From: Ascidia mentula
Taxonomy: Eukaryota > Chordata > Ascidiacea > Phlebobranchia > Ascidiidae
Assembly: GCA_947561715.1 (NCBI GenBank)
Contig: OX387200.1
Span: forward strand, 6,326,501-6,390,500
DNA: 64,000 nucleotides
Direction of reading: 5' to 3'
Shown here: piece by piece, positions 1 to 13,700 of the stretch
How the letters are laid out: each line of letters starts with the position of its first letter
Numbering within the stretch: position 1 is the stretch's first letter
Translations under genes and position numbers: made by a program
The notes under the pieces: model-generated
Seen by the model: only the letters and a program-made list of their open reading frames with translations
What the model was told of the DNA's origin: nothing
Databases searched by the model: none

Positions 1-122
1 TAGTCACTCGTAATATTTTAGACATAAGTTAACTTTTTGCAGATTCCTTGTGGAAAAAAATCTCATAAATACTTTATGATGTTAAAATCTGCCTGTAATG
101 GAATAAGTTCTTTTGTTGAAAG

Positions 123-1795
123 GTTTTCCAAAAAATGGCCGAACAAAGCAAGACATAAGAAGTGCACCAAGGGGAAATAAGTGTAACATAATAAAGGATG
201 TCCAACTTGTTGGGTGTCGCAGACATGAATCACATGCCTCGTTGAAGATATTGTACCAAAGTGGAAGCTTCTTTGTCGATGATGTTGTTAATCCATGGGA
301 TAAGATTAGAGTTGGGGGCGAGTATGTATAGCTTGTTAAGACCCCATAAATCACAACGTCATTTTGAATCAGTGGTTGTCGACCTTATTAGAAAATTTCA
401 AATCAACTTTACAGTGCTGTATTAGCAAAACATAAAGTGGATATGTAGTGCAAGGCAAAAGTATGCATTTTGCATTAGAAGACCTGTTTATCTATTATTT
501 GCTGCTTTCAGAAATCGTTGAAAAAACACATACTGGTGGTTAAGAAACACCGCAATTACAGCATTATTTTTTGTGCTTGGATAGGTAATACCCTTTGAAA
601 GTTTTCCTTTTAGTGCAGTGGTTCCCACTGGGGTGCTATTTGTAACCTTTAGGGGTTGCCTCGAGCTTTTTTATGTTTTCCACTTTATGGTTTACCGACA
701 ATGTAGTAATCTGATCGAGGACAACTCTTTTCATTGGTGTTTTATCCCCATCTGGAATCGTTAAGGAAGACTGATTGGAGCATTCATATTTTTATAAATT
801 CTGCAAGAAACGTTTTTCTAGGTATTTTGCTGGAAACTACACTAGATGGATATTAAACACCAGCGATTATGACATTTGCCACCATTCCGTCACAATAAGA
901 GGTAATTAAGTGTCCTGTTTTATGAGGGAGAGAACATTAGTTTGGGTTTTGTAAATAATTTGTGAAGAAAAACAGAAAAAGAGTTATTAAAGGTCAAGTT
1001 CAAGATCAGCCCAGCATGGACATAAATTGACAGGGGTCTTGAGAGTGGTTTTGTGTTGCAGGAAATGTGTTCCTGTTGTGGGAAGGTGCAGTTGCGAAAG
1101 GCAACAGCTACACTTACACTGAGGCAGAACAGAAATGCACAGAACAAAACGCCAGGCTTGCAACAGAGACAGAACTTATCACTTACCTTACTAATGATGT
1201 TTGTATTACTGTTTTTAACTTTACACTGCAGGACTGTTTTTCAAATTTTTGATTGAACTTTAACATGTTCAAAATTGAAAAATTGTGTTTTCCCTGATAT
1301 AACCTTGGATGAATTATTTCTTCCACAATTTTTTTTAAAGGATATATCATCATGTGGTTGTGGCTGGGCTGACGGAAACGTTGCGTTTACTGTGATGAGC
1401 GGTGAGGATCATCTATGTAGTGCCAGTGCTCCAAGAGGTGGTGTAAAACAATGTTCTCCTACACCAGCAAAGGCAGATGCATGGTGCTTCAAAGGTTATT
1501 AAAACTCAATAATTAATAATAACTGTTTCATTAAAGCTAAAAGTATGTGCAAAATTTGTAATTGTGTACAAGCAGATGAGCCAATAATGATCAGTAAGCT
1601 GCATACTTTGCACACATAACTTCTTCTGCAGCTGATTTGTTATTAGCTAACAGTATTCGATTCTTTTCTGAAATTTACAGACGGTAAACACAGTCTTATG
1701 GGCATACCATGGGCCCTTGCATTGTGGCTACACAATTCCTCCAGAGAGGGAGTTCATGAAAAAGACCCAACCGACAAAGCAAAGTACATTTGCAA
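123..1795 (+). other. N-terminal exons: unknown segment plus Link (hyaluronan-binding-type) domain
   Basis: Five exons at about 123-321, 822-901, 1062-1198, 1341-1494 and 1681-1795. The first two encode an unrecognised segment ending with the glycosylation-type sites NYT and NTS. Exons three and four make a Link domain: VFLLWEGA, then YTYTEAEQKC, ARLATETEL, CGCGWADGNVAFTV, and finally DAWCFK. These match the order of the Link family (W, C, ARLAT, GW.DG.V, C, D..C[YF]). The family usually binds hyaluronan and often sits beside CCP modules, as in aggrecan-type proteoglycans; ligand binding here is not shown. The fifth exon (DGKHSLMG onward) is a linker into the first CCP. The reading frame is continuous with the CCP exons, so this belongs to the same gene. 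Confidence 0.7.
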
Positions 1796-4700
1796 GTAAG
1801 CTGTTTGTGTGCTTTGTCTTTTTAAACTATACAGATAAATCATAATCATCTGTACATGACAAATGAAGGTTGAAAGGAAATTATACTGGATATATAAATT
1901 AAACCAAGCTATTTTAGCAGGCTTAAGATCGATAGCCATGTTAAGTGTTTCTGTATAAAGCTGACAGCTCCTTACATGTTTGTGCAACTACCAAAAGTGC
2001 TTCACAGAAACAAGAAGTTGTCTTTCTGGTGTAAAACGTCTATAAAACTGTCTAATATATTCTATGTTAAAATATTACACATAAACACCTGCAGCAAAAT
2101 GCATCCCACCTTGAAAACTTTAACTTTCATTTTCTGTACAGGGAAATGTTCAGAAAGTAGAAAAGCTTGTTAAAAATAATATTGTACACAAAGGAAACAG
2201 TCAAGGTGGTTTTGTGCTGATCCACCAGAAATCTCTCAAGCAAAGTTGATTGAATCCCATTTCACCAGTTATTCCTATCTTGGGAGGGTTTCATATGAGT
2301 GTGCAGAAGGATATTGGTTTGATCCTGGCCGATATGCTCAGGTTAGAACACTCTCTGTGTTCAACTGCTTAGTTTTAAGAATCACTAGGGCAGTCCAATT
2401 GTGATGTCAACTACTTCTCTGTATGGTATTGTTGTTCTTAAATGTTTATGCACATTGGGGCATGTGCTTTTAAGTTTTTTTACTGTATTTAATGTCAGAT
2501 TGTAAATATTGCGATGTATTTAAAGAGAGGTAGTTTCTGATTGTTTTGTGTGCAAAGTAATAAATATCGTTAACCACCAGCAATGTGTAAACATATATAA
2601 TCTGGTCCTTATATTCAAAACTTTATCTCTTCTCTTTTTTTACTAGACCATCACTTGTACGTCGGAGCTTGATTGGGAACCTGACCCTTACCACCTAGCC
2701 TGTCGATGTAAGTATTGTCACCCTGCATGCAAAACTCTCTACCAACTAGTGTTTTTATCGATTCACTCAGATCTTCAGTGTCCTGAACCGACTAGAATCC
2801 TTAATGCCGATCTCCCAGAAGTGCAAGGCTACCACTTTGGTGATAAAGCCACATATGTCTGCAACACTGGGTTTTGGTTTTATAAGGATGTGTTTGAAAT
2901 GGAAGTGACATGTTCAGGCAATGCTGAATGGACACCCTCTTTGCTCTCACTGAAGTGCATCAGTAAGATTTTATGCTGTACACAAGATTTGTTATTGTGC
3001 ACTTTTTGAAATTGTATGTCTATGTACATCAACAGCAATAAATTTTTATTCCTTGTTTTCCGAACAGTTTTTTTAGTGTTGTATTTACTGTTAGTGATAA
3101 GCATTATTCTCAAGAAAGAGTAGCCCTTTTTAGTAAGCTGCAGGCAGTGTCACTGTTTTAAACTTTGTGGTCTCCTCGGTAAAACTAGCTTATTATAGAT
3201 GGTCTTGCCAGTTGGCAAATCGGTCATATATGATGTCCATTTTTTGTTCCAAAACCAGCATTAAATTTAAATTACAAGTATTTCCATTACAGCTGTTGTA
3301 TGCGATCCTCCTGAAGAAGTGCCATTTGCACAGACAGCAGCTTTCACTTATGCACACCCTTTCAATGCAACCATTACATGCAACGATGGCTACTGGGTAG
3401 AACCAGGTGTAACTACGTTCACCATCACTTGCAAGCCTGATGGATTTTGGCACCCTCAGCCTAACGATGTTTTCTGCTGGGGTAATGGGTTCCCTAGATT
3501 TGATACTGCACAGGGATATTAGGAAGATAAATCGTGTGAATCATTATCTTTTTTGTTATGGTGATGTACTATACAATTTATGAATGTTTTAAAGTTAGAG
3601 ATGCAAAAATTTGATAAAGCTTTGTTGTGTTGTTTTCTGTAAATTTAACACTTTCTGTACCAGCTTGTTTTTAAGTGGCCATTTTTGTCAGAATCTCTGT
3701 TTAATTATAAAATATAATCAATAAATTAAGTAAAAAATTTAAACATTCTCTCAGAGGTTATGTGCGAGGCTCCTCCAGATGTCCAGCATGCCGTATGGGG
3801 CCATGAGGATCTCCGAACTCTTGTCTTAAGCTGTGAGGATGGTTACAGGCTGATGGCCAAAGATAGTAACATGTCCGAAGTACATGCTAATATTTCTGAG
3901 TCAGTCAATTTAAAGTGCTTGAACGACGGCCAATGGCAGCCCAAGTCTCCTGAATTTTACTGTGCCGGTATGGTAAACATAACTATTGAGCAAGTTTTGT
4001 ATGTTGCATGTAATTTTATGTTCTAAAGCATTTTTTACATATAATCTAACATTATTAATGGTTTAGCTGATAATAAAGTAATTTTATAACATAAATATGT
4101 TTAACAGCAGCCTAGTTACGTTGTCTTTTCCAGTCAATAATGTATTGTATTTTTCTGCAATCAAAAGTACTTAAAAGATACATCAATTTATTTCTCATTC
4201 CTTTTTTAGAGGTACATTGTGCTCCCCCACCTAAAGTACCCTATGCAGAAAGCAATGCAAGTAAATGGTTCAAGGAATATGATTACAAAAGTGAAATAAT
4301 CTACTTGTGTCACGCTGAAAGACATCTGCTTCGGATCTTTGCTCCATATGCTCCATTCTATGAATACTGTTTCATGGAGGGTAATATTTTATAATTTCTT
4401 TTAGTCACTTTATCAATATTTTTACTTGTGTCAGGTTATAATGTCAATTTCTTTGTTCAACTATAATTTGACATAAAACTCACTGGTCAATGTCAGTCAC
4501 TTTCATTTCAGTGTGTGACATAATGACAAGCCATTCAAGATAATTATCCTATTAAGATCATACAACCTGACCAAAGCATGTTTTAGATTCTGATAATTAT
4601 GTGTATGCGAGCAAAGAAGTCTGTCAAACGCAAAAAGCTCTGCACCTGCAGTGGACAAAGATGGAACACAGCGACGATCTGGCATTGAGAGACATAAACT

Positions 4701-7700
4701 CTGGAATGTGTTTGGGCTCAAAAGACCCACCAACTGATGCTGCAAGTTACAAGAGAATAGTTATGTCTCACTGCAATGAAAGTGATCCAGGACAGATTTG
4801 GCTTTGCAATATGCCAGTATGTTTATCATTTAGTTAAGAGAAAATATCCTTTTAGGTTTTTAGTGGGTATTAATGAAAAAAAATTTTAATGTAAGTGTTA
4901 TATTTGCCGTTTTCAACCATTTAGATTTTTTTGCCTCTTACCATCTTATCATGCATAAAACTGTAATTGTTAAACTATCCAAAAAAATATGTAGTCACTA
5001 TTTTCTGTCAAAACTACAAGTAACAGAACTACAACAAGTAAATATTACATAAAAAATGAATGAATATATAAATTCTGTGAAATATTCTATAAAATTTTTA
5101 AAAACTTTTACATGCAAGAAATTTAGTTACAAAATCTTAGTTGCTTAGCATCGTAAAAAAAATTGTGGCGCTAAATAGTAAAGTTGAAAATGCATAAAAT
5201 AAGCACTTAACTGTAATCTTGGTTTTTTTAAAAGGGTGCGAGTGACCTGGTATTGGGCCTGCAAACTTCCAATCAGTTTTACCTCACCATCGACCGAAAC
5301 ACAAAACATCTGCACACCACCAGCAATAGCGAACATGGCCTAAGTGTAATATCATTTGCAGAAAGGTATTTTCCGTAAAAGAAAAATACCATTTCTATAT
5401 AGTGATGTTCCATTTCAGATTCCTTGTAACAGAAAGAGATATATGTCACCTGAGTAAACACAGAATATCACAAACTGTGACTTGTTCTCGAAATGGAAAG
5501 TGGGTCCCAGATCCCTTGAAAATAGAGTGCAGTATAATGCGGTGCCCAGATCCACCCACGGTTGAAAATGCCCGAGTTTGTATTCTAATAAAACCTACCT
5601 AGGATTCTTTCATTATTTCACATTTGCCACAGATGGAAATTATTTCCTTGTCCAATGAATACTATTATGGGACTGCCGTGCAATACACTTGCTTCGATGG
5701 CTATGAACTTTTGAAAGACAGAAGGAAATTTGTTGTCAGGTTTGGATGTGTCAAACTAATGTATTAAAACTGTGTATCAATTACCTCAAAGCAGTCGTTC
5801 CCAAACTTTTTTTGCCTTACAACATGCTTTTTTTCCAAGTACTGTTTTTATGTGCCACGTTTTCACTATTGGTTATCATATAACAAGATAGGCTCTTTTA
5901 GCTAGTAAATTTTTGCCTACCCTTTGAAATATAACATATATGACTGTATTATCTGTTGTTAAAATGCTTCGTGACTGACCTCCAAAACCTTTTGTTTGTA
6001 GCACTGCTGTAAGGTTTTATTGGTGCTTATGCCTTTTTACCTTCTGCCATTAATTTATGGTAATGTGTCAAACTAATATGCCACATTTCCACTAACATGT
6101 CCGCCGAAATAACCCATCAGCATTTCAACAGTTGTACAGATATGTCTACCTGGGTACCTGATCCTGCAAACTTTGGATGCAATCCAGTGCAATGTCCACC
6201 CTACGAACCTCCTGAAAACACTATTGTCCTATTTGGAGACATAGAAAGCATGACATTCGGTGACCAGCTCATTATTGCCTGCAGAATGTGAGTTTCACTG
6301 TGTCTGTTTATAATGAGCTTTTATTTGCAGTGATAAAATTTTTACCTGAACCTACTGCAGCAAAAGTTGTGTTTGTAAGATTTTTTTTGTGTTTTATTGT
6401 ATTTGTTTCTGACTGCCTGACAAGTTTTTATTTGTAAATGAAGAAAGGCTTTTGTATTCAGAGGATGGAACTTTGAGAAAGATCTAGATGCAATAAATGT
6501 GCATTGCAATGAACAGGGAGATTGGGACGCATCGCACCATGTAAATGGCTGTCAGAGTGAGAAATTGTAACTTTTTTAAAAATATGATTAAAAAAGTTTA
6601 TTCACTCTGTATTGCAAAATTGCGAATTACGGTATTTTTTAGTATGATAATATCATTTCCCTACTATAATGCTATGGCGTTTGTGTGTTCTGCCATTACC
6701 AACCACTCATTAATTTTTGTTTATTTAGTTGTTGTTTGCGACGAACCTCCTAACATTATGCATGCAGAGATGATATCAACTGGAATTCAATTTAACGGCT
6801 TAGCACGGTTTGTGTGTCAATTATTACTTAATGAGTTACTGAGATTGTGAATACCGACACAAATTATGGCTAGTTGTGTCAATTTTTAAATACTTCAATT
6901 TCACAAAATGTTACTCTTTAACTCTATCAGCCTTAATTCATGTTTTGTTTATGGTTTATTAAAACTTAGTTCACCTGTAGCGAGCAAGCTATACTAAGCT
7001 TTTGTTTTTTGTGTATTTTGTACTATGGGACAAAAATCGATTCTACCAGGTTACAGTTAATACAAGTGGATTGAAATTTAAAATCCAAGTAGATTCCAGT
7101 AGTTAATTCTCTCATCTCAACGTGTGGCTTTTTTAGATACACATGTGACAATGGGTTTTGGTTTGAGCCTGGAGTAACTAGGAAGGACGCTTACTGCACT
7201 CAGATGGCATATTGGCTCCCTGACCCAATGACATTTACCTGCAGCAGTGAGTTGAGCAGTTAACAAATTAGTGTTTGAGTTTTATTCTATGATGTAATCA
7301 AAATCCAATCATTTTTTGTTTTACGAGCACATGAATAATAAATATGCAAAAAATTAAATGACATGGACACTGGTAAAACCTTAATGGTTATTAACTCAGA
7401 TGCCCATGTGAAGGTGATGGCAATTAAACGTATTGAGCATTTCTAGGAACCAGTAGCTCTTTGATGTGTCAGACAAAAACAAATGTCTAAATACATGCAT
7501 CAAAAAAAGATTCAAGTAATGCTTGGCATGTACATTAGAAAATAATGGGCAAAAAAATGCTTTTTGATTACTACAGTCTGCAAAAAATGCAGTCTGCTAC
7601 CCACAAAACAATATGTAGTCCTTTGTTTTAAATGTTGCCATATATATATCCAGGAATCTTATGTATTGACCCTGGACCTATACCACGTACATATCGATAT

Positions 7701-10700
7701 GAAGTTGCCCGGCCAGCAGAGGAGTTCTTCTTGGGTTCCATCATCATGTACAAGTGTGAAACTGGACAGTGGTTCGCTGAAAACCTCCACAAAATTGCTA
7801 TAACGTGTAGGGATGATGCTGAATGGCATCCTCACCCAACTACCATTGTGTGCTTAGGTGCAGATTTTATTTGTTGGGCTATTTACTGATTGCTGGTGTT
7901 TTTGGGCTATTAGTTTGCCGTCTATTATTCCATTGGTATACAACAAAAATGTATTGCACCTGTGAAAAAGTTATGGATTTTTATTGGCTTTTCGAAAGAT
8001 ATATGATGTGGAATTTTGAAGTATGTTAGAAATGTTTGTATTCTTAATATCTCAAACATAAAACTGAGGAATCTATTTGTTTTTCAGGCACACAAGCACT
8101 TTTTTATTGCATATCTCTGAATAATATGTTTTCTGTTTGCACTAGCAAAATAGGCATTTAGTTTTTGATATGGTTGTGGGCAACATAAACCCTCTGAAGC
8201 AAGTTGGCCACAAACCTCGGGGAATTATGTTATTTACTATTTCTTGATATTCTAGATATGACTTGCGACAAGCCATCCAACCTCCCTTTGTATTCCTTTT
8301 TGATCGGAGATGACTTTTCGTTCGGCAGCTCAGTTACAATACAGTGTGAACCTGGGTACAGGTTGGGGAGTAACTCTATACGGGCCACAAACAGCACGGA
8401 TATCACCTGTACCAAAAAGCAAAGCTGGATTCCTGTTTACATGCATTTCAAGTGCCTTCGTAAGCTGTTTTTGTATACTAAAATTTATCCTAGTTGGAAT
8501 GATATCGGCTTATTAATGCTGTTAATAGTTTGGCAATAAATTAGGCATATTTTTTGTTTACAGTCATTCAGCCAATAACATGCATACTGTGATTGTTTTA
8601 TATAAGGATTGTATTAGATGAAAATCATAAAAACATTTTCAGCAATGCTGCAGACAGGGTGTGCACACGCACTGTTTCGACCTGTAAGGTCTCATCAGTG
8701 CAGCTGTTGAGTGGCACTGTGCTAGCTTTCACACTAGCAGGCCTAGTATACCTAGTATAGGGTACCCTGCAGATCGACGTTGACCGAAAGGTACCACAAA
8801 GTGGAGACTAGTGTGCCTGCTAGTGTGAAAGCTAGCACAGTGCCACTCAACAGCTGCACTGATGAGACCTTACAGGTCGAAACAGTGCGTGTGCACACCC
8901 TGTCTGCAGCTTTGCAATATTATGGCTTTTTTTGCACATATTTTCAGCAATAACATGTAAAAGACCAAAGAATATTACAAATGCAATTGTTTATGCATCG
9001 GACCACTTGTTTGAGTCGTACGCCCAATATTTTTGCGTTGAGGGATACTGGATTCAGCCAAGTTTGACTTCTCGTCTGTCTCAATGCACCCAACATGGAC
9101 AGTGGTATCCTGACCCTTCAACATTTGTTTGCAAAGGTTTGCAATTTACGCTTGGTTTAAATAAATTATTTATCTGACAATTTTGACTTTAATTTTTGTT
9201 ATAAATTATGCAGTTTCATGAACCTTCTATTGACGAAGAAATGCATGTGTTTGATTTGCAATTTTTGCTAAAAGACTTGCTTGCAAAATCTAAATTATCT
9301 GCAGTATTTCATCAAAACAAATGCAATTATAAATGCAATGCCCAAAGTGTGCCATCTTACTACAAAGTTTTAGGCCTATTTTTCTTTTTCCATCTTCTTT
9401 GTCTTCAAGTGTTTTTTTTTTATTTTGGTGTTTTTTGTATTTTATTTTTTGTGTGCATATAAAGGCTGCAATATAAAATTCCTTATTTTTCAATTTAGTT
9501 GTTGACTGCGGTCATCCTGGGACATTTTACAATGCAAAACCAGTTAAGGCCACCTCAGGAACAAGGTTAGGTGCCTCTGCAGACATAGAGTGCATTACTG
9601 GATACATCTTATTGAACCAACACAAAACCACAACTACTATTACATGTTCAAAAGATGGACTCTGGGAACCACCACCTGAAAACATATTTTGTGTTGGTTA
9701 GTAAATTATATTCAGGTTTATTGTACTTTTTAAGACATTCTTACATCATGAATTCTCATATTCAATTGTTTTTTATGCTTTGGACCCTGTCGCTGTTTGG
9801 TACTCAGCATTGGGTACCCAACAGATCGATGTTGACCGGACAGGTACCACAAAGTGGAATCTAGTGTAAAAGCTAGCACAGTGCCACTGCAACAGCTGCA
9901 CTGATGAGACCTCACAGGTCGAAACAGTGCATGTACACACTCTGTCTGCAGCTTGCCAATATTAAAATGTCTTGTTTTGCTAAAATGCATTCACCCAAAC
10001 ACGGTGAAATGTTTTTGCAGCTCTCAAGTGCGCAGACCCCGGGGCAGTGGAAAACGCCGAGAGGTATATTGTCACAGAAAAACCACTGAGTGAAATCTCC
10101 TTCCAAGATCCATCGTAGGTTAAGAACGCTTCTGTCAATAAGTGAATTACACAACCTGCATTCTTTAGAACTGGGTCAATGCTGTACAACTTTGGTGTAA
10201 AGATGAAGTATGTGTGCCATGAGGACTTGGAATTTGAGGGCCAAACTTCTTCTGTTGTGTTGACTTGTTCAGGTGACGAAAGGTGGTCAACTGACCCTAA
10301 TGACTTGGAATGCAAAGGTCGGTTATATGTGGTAAATGGATATTTCTGGCGTGAACATTTCTTGCAAAAGCTTTTGTAGATGTTTCTGTTTTGTGTGCAA
10401 AAACTCTACAAGACATGGTAACACATTGTTAGGGAACCACTGGTTTAAATATTTGTGTATAAAAAGGTTTTCAGCAACCATATCCTCATCCTTGCACTTT
10501 TGTAAAAATATACAATTGAATGGAAGATATTTGGTCACAGATATAGTGTGCACATCACCAACTCCAATACTCTATGGATATGTTTCAAAAAATTCAGTTA
10601 CATCGTCTGAAAAATATGTTGTAAAGTCTCAGGTGACATATCAGTGTGATGAAGGGTTTTGGTTTAACAGCACAGCCTTTAGCAAGGAAATAACTTGCCA

Positions 10701-13700
10701 AGCAAATGGACAATGGTCTGTGGATTTGGATAACTTGGGCTGCATTCGTAAGCTTGGTTTATTGAAAAAGTTTGTGATAAAATGTATCAGCCACAGGACT
10801 TGTTTTGTGCTTGATGATTGTATTATAAAAATTAATTGATCAAAAAGTTTTTTTTGTCAATGTAAGAAAACTGTCATTTTGTAGCCTCATTAAAATTAGG
10901 ATCTGTTCAAATAAGAAAGTGTACAAAATAAAAGATTTGTAAAGTTAAGACTGAAAGTGTTGTGTGGTATATTCACCATGTGATACATGTATCATATTTA
11001 TGTTTTAAAGCCTACATTGAAAATGTTGCCTATTTCAGGTGTTGTATGTGATGATCCACCAGATGTTCCGAATGGATATTATGTTTCTAGTGGTCTTACA
11101 TTTACACATACTGCTAGGTTTGCTTATATCTTTAAAAAAATGTAAAAAAAAACAAGAAAAACTTTCTGTAAAAAGGTTCTTTTGTGATGATGGATACACA
11201 GCTGGTTCTGAGTCGATATTGACTTGTTCAGCAACTGGGAAATGGTCACCCACTGGCGAAGATCTGGTTTGCGAAGGTTGTCTTAAACGAATTGTTTAAC
11301 GACTTTGGATTTTCTACAATTTATGCTTTGTTTCGTCAGCTGCTAATTGTGGTGGTTTCCCTTACATACCCAATGCCGTAGCCTCAAGTTTAAACACATC
11401 AACTGTGTTTGGATCCAATATAACCTACAAGTGCTTGCCTCATTATTATTTCTCTGCCGGTGTGGATTCAGCTGTGTTGTTTTGTGGACAAGACGGAAAA
11501 TGGATGAATTCAAACATAAAATGCACAAGTAATTTTCAGTATCACTGCAAATTATTTTGTATTAATTTCAATGTGCTTGAAAACAATTTGTATGCTTTGG
11601 TGAAAATCTGTTGTTTTGTTAAATTTATAGTAACATAAATCCAGATATGTTGTAATGATTGCTTAATTGCATCTAATGCATGTACTTGGCCCACGCCTCT
11701 GTAATATATTATCTTTGACATGCATGTAATTTGTACCATTACAAAAGCCTATCATTGCACGAATACTCAATATTGCATGATCATTTTGTGTAGATGTTGC
11801 AGACTTTGAATGCGACTTTCCACCCCAAGACGATCAAACCTACTACACGAGAAGCACTTCCCGCAAGGTTAACATGCACTGCATTCCTGGCTATGGCATG
11901 ACCATTCCTGGGAAAGAATCTGTTGAGACTACAAACCTTACATGTAATGGCTCTGGAATATGGACGCCAGTTGATGTGAAATGTGAAGGTACAAAATATT
12001 TTGAAACAGCTTGGAAGTTAACGCTCTGGTGCATTGAATGGTGGTTTTTGTCAAATGTTGCTTTGAAAACCCCCAAAACGTTGTTAAACTCAAATGAAGT
12101 ATTTAAATTGACTTTTCCTTCTGTAAATTAGTGCAGATACTCACATTGAAAAGGCACACATAATAAAGTTTAAGTTACACCATCCTAGGACAAAAACTCA
12201 CCTGCTTAAACTTTACTGTTTGGATGTTTTTTTTTCACAGATTTTAAACAATTTACATTTAAGATTTAAGATTTTAAACATTTTACATTAAACAATTAAT
12301 TCCTTTGTTAAGTCATGTTCATATTATCTAGACTTGTATTGAATTCAATGAACTTTTGCTTGGCTAAATAAAAAGAAAAATGTAAATGTTTAAAAACATA
12401 TTAAAGCTACTTTGCTCCGCACAGAAATGAAATGTGATTTTCCATCAATCACTGGACCTCATCGGGTGGTGGGTCAAACTGATCGCTCAAAAAAGTTTCC
12501 ATTTTCAACTTTTCTTGATGTGAGATGTTCAAGTGGTTACGTCTTGTCTCCTCCAGATACCGCTGCACCCAATATATGGTCTGTCACTGAAAAATTGGTT
12601 TGTGGCCAATTGGGACAATGGTTGCCAAGCTTAGAAACACTTCACTGTAAAGGTATTGGTGTTAACATTTTTGTTCACATACAATTTGGTACATTAAAAA
12701 TAAAAACATGTAACTCCATACATTTCCTTTGTAGTAAAATTTTTTGCATATTTTTGCCAACTGTTTAGAGACAGACTGTGGTACACCTCCTGATATACAC
12801 AATGCTGAAACTTCATACAGTGATACCAAGTTGTGGTCTGAAGCCCAGTATAAATGCAAACCTAACATGAGTTTTGGAAACAAGACGATTCTAACTGTCA
12901 CATGTACGGAGGATGGACGGTGGCGTCCCAATCTAGCAACGTTGTCGTGTTCCTGTTAGTCAATTTGAAATTTTGACTTGTTACATGCACAGTGTACTTT
13001 TATATTGTAATGAACTGTTAGTGTTTATCTTTTGCTAAAATGCTTTTATTTTTTTATTGATTTGGCTTTTTTGGTCAAAGACTTGAAAAAAACACGTAGA
13101 ACTACTGTTTTTAAATTTTCACTAAATAATATACAAAGTTGTTTTAGTTGCCCTTTACATTAACAAAACAAAACAACAATTCTTCCAAATTTACAGTTTC
13201 AAATTGCTGAAAACTGTTTTCACTGTAGATAGAAAATGCACTCCACCTCCACCACCTGCTTTTTCTACACTATCAGTTGTTTCCTACAACCACATAAAAG
13301 ATGCATATAAAACTCTGTGAGTAAAAACTACTGTGAAATTCAAAACAGCAAAAACTTTTTGCAACTATCTGTGTTTTTCAGCCCACAAATCATGCGAATT
13401 TCCTGCATAAGTGGATACAACATTGCCCCGTTCCAATTCTCGTCTGAACACAAGTGCAATGAAACTGGCCAGTGGAATCCTGATCCTACTGGCGTATCTT
13501 GCACACGTGGGTGTTCTGCTATTTTATTTTTTTAAATTTGAGCATAAGTTGTCAACACAGAATGTTTATAAATGCACTGCCTGTTTAAGGCTTGAAAAAA
13601 CACAATGTGCTTCATGTCTGTTAATAGTAATGGCCTTCAAAACACACTCAGTGTGAAAGTATTTTCAGACCAGTGGTGTCAGATCGGTGGGTGCTGACCA

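Larger units (their letters stand above)
8642..8915. mobile_element. Foldback element carrying two opposed hammerhead ribozymes
   Basis: A nearly perfect inverted repeat. The left arm, 8642-8742, is the reverse complement of the right arm, 8815-8915, and they flank a 72-nt spacer. Each arm contains a complete hammerhead core pointing outward: minus strand in the left arm, plus strand in the right arm. The spacer carries a box (GATCGACGTTGACCG, then GGTACCACAAAGTGG) that recurs at about 9805-9865. The element lies in the intron between CCP exons 10 and 11. The arms are almost identical, which suggests recent insertion or arm-to-arm correction. No coding capacity; presumably non-autonomous. No clear target duplication was found. 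Confidence 0.8.
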
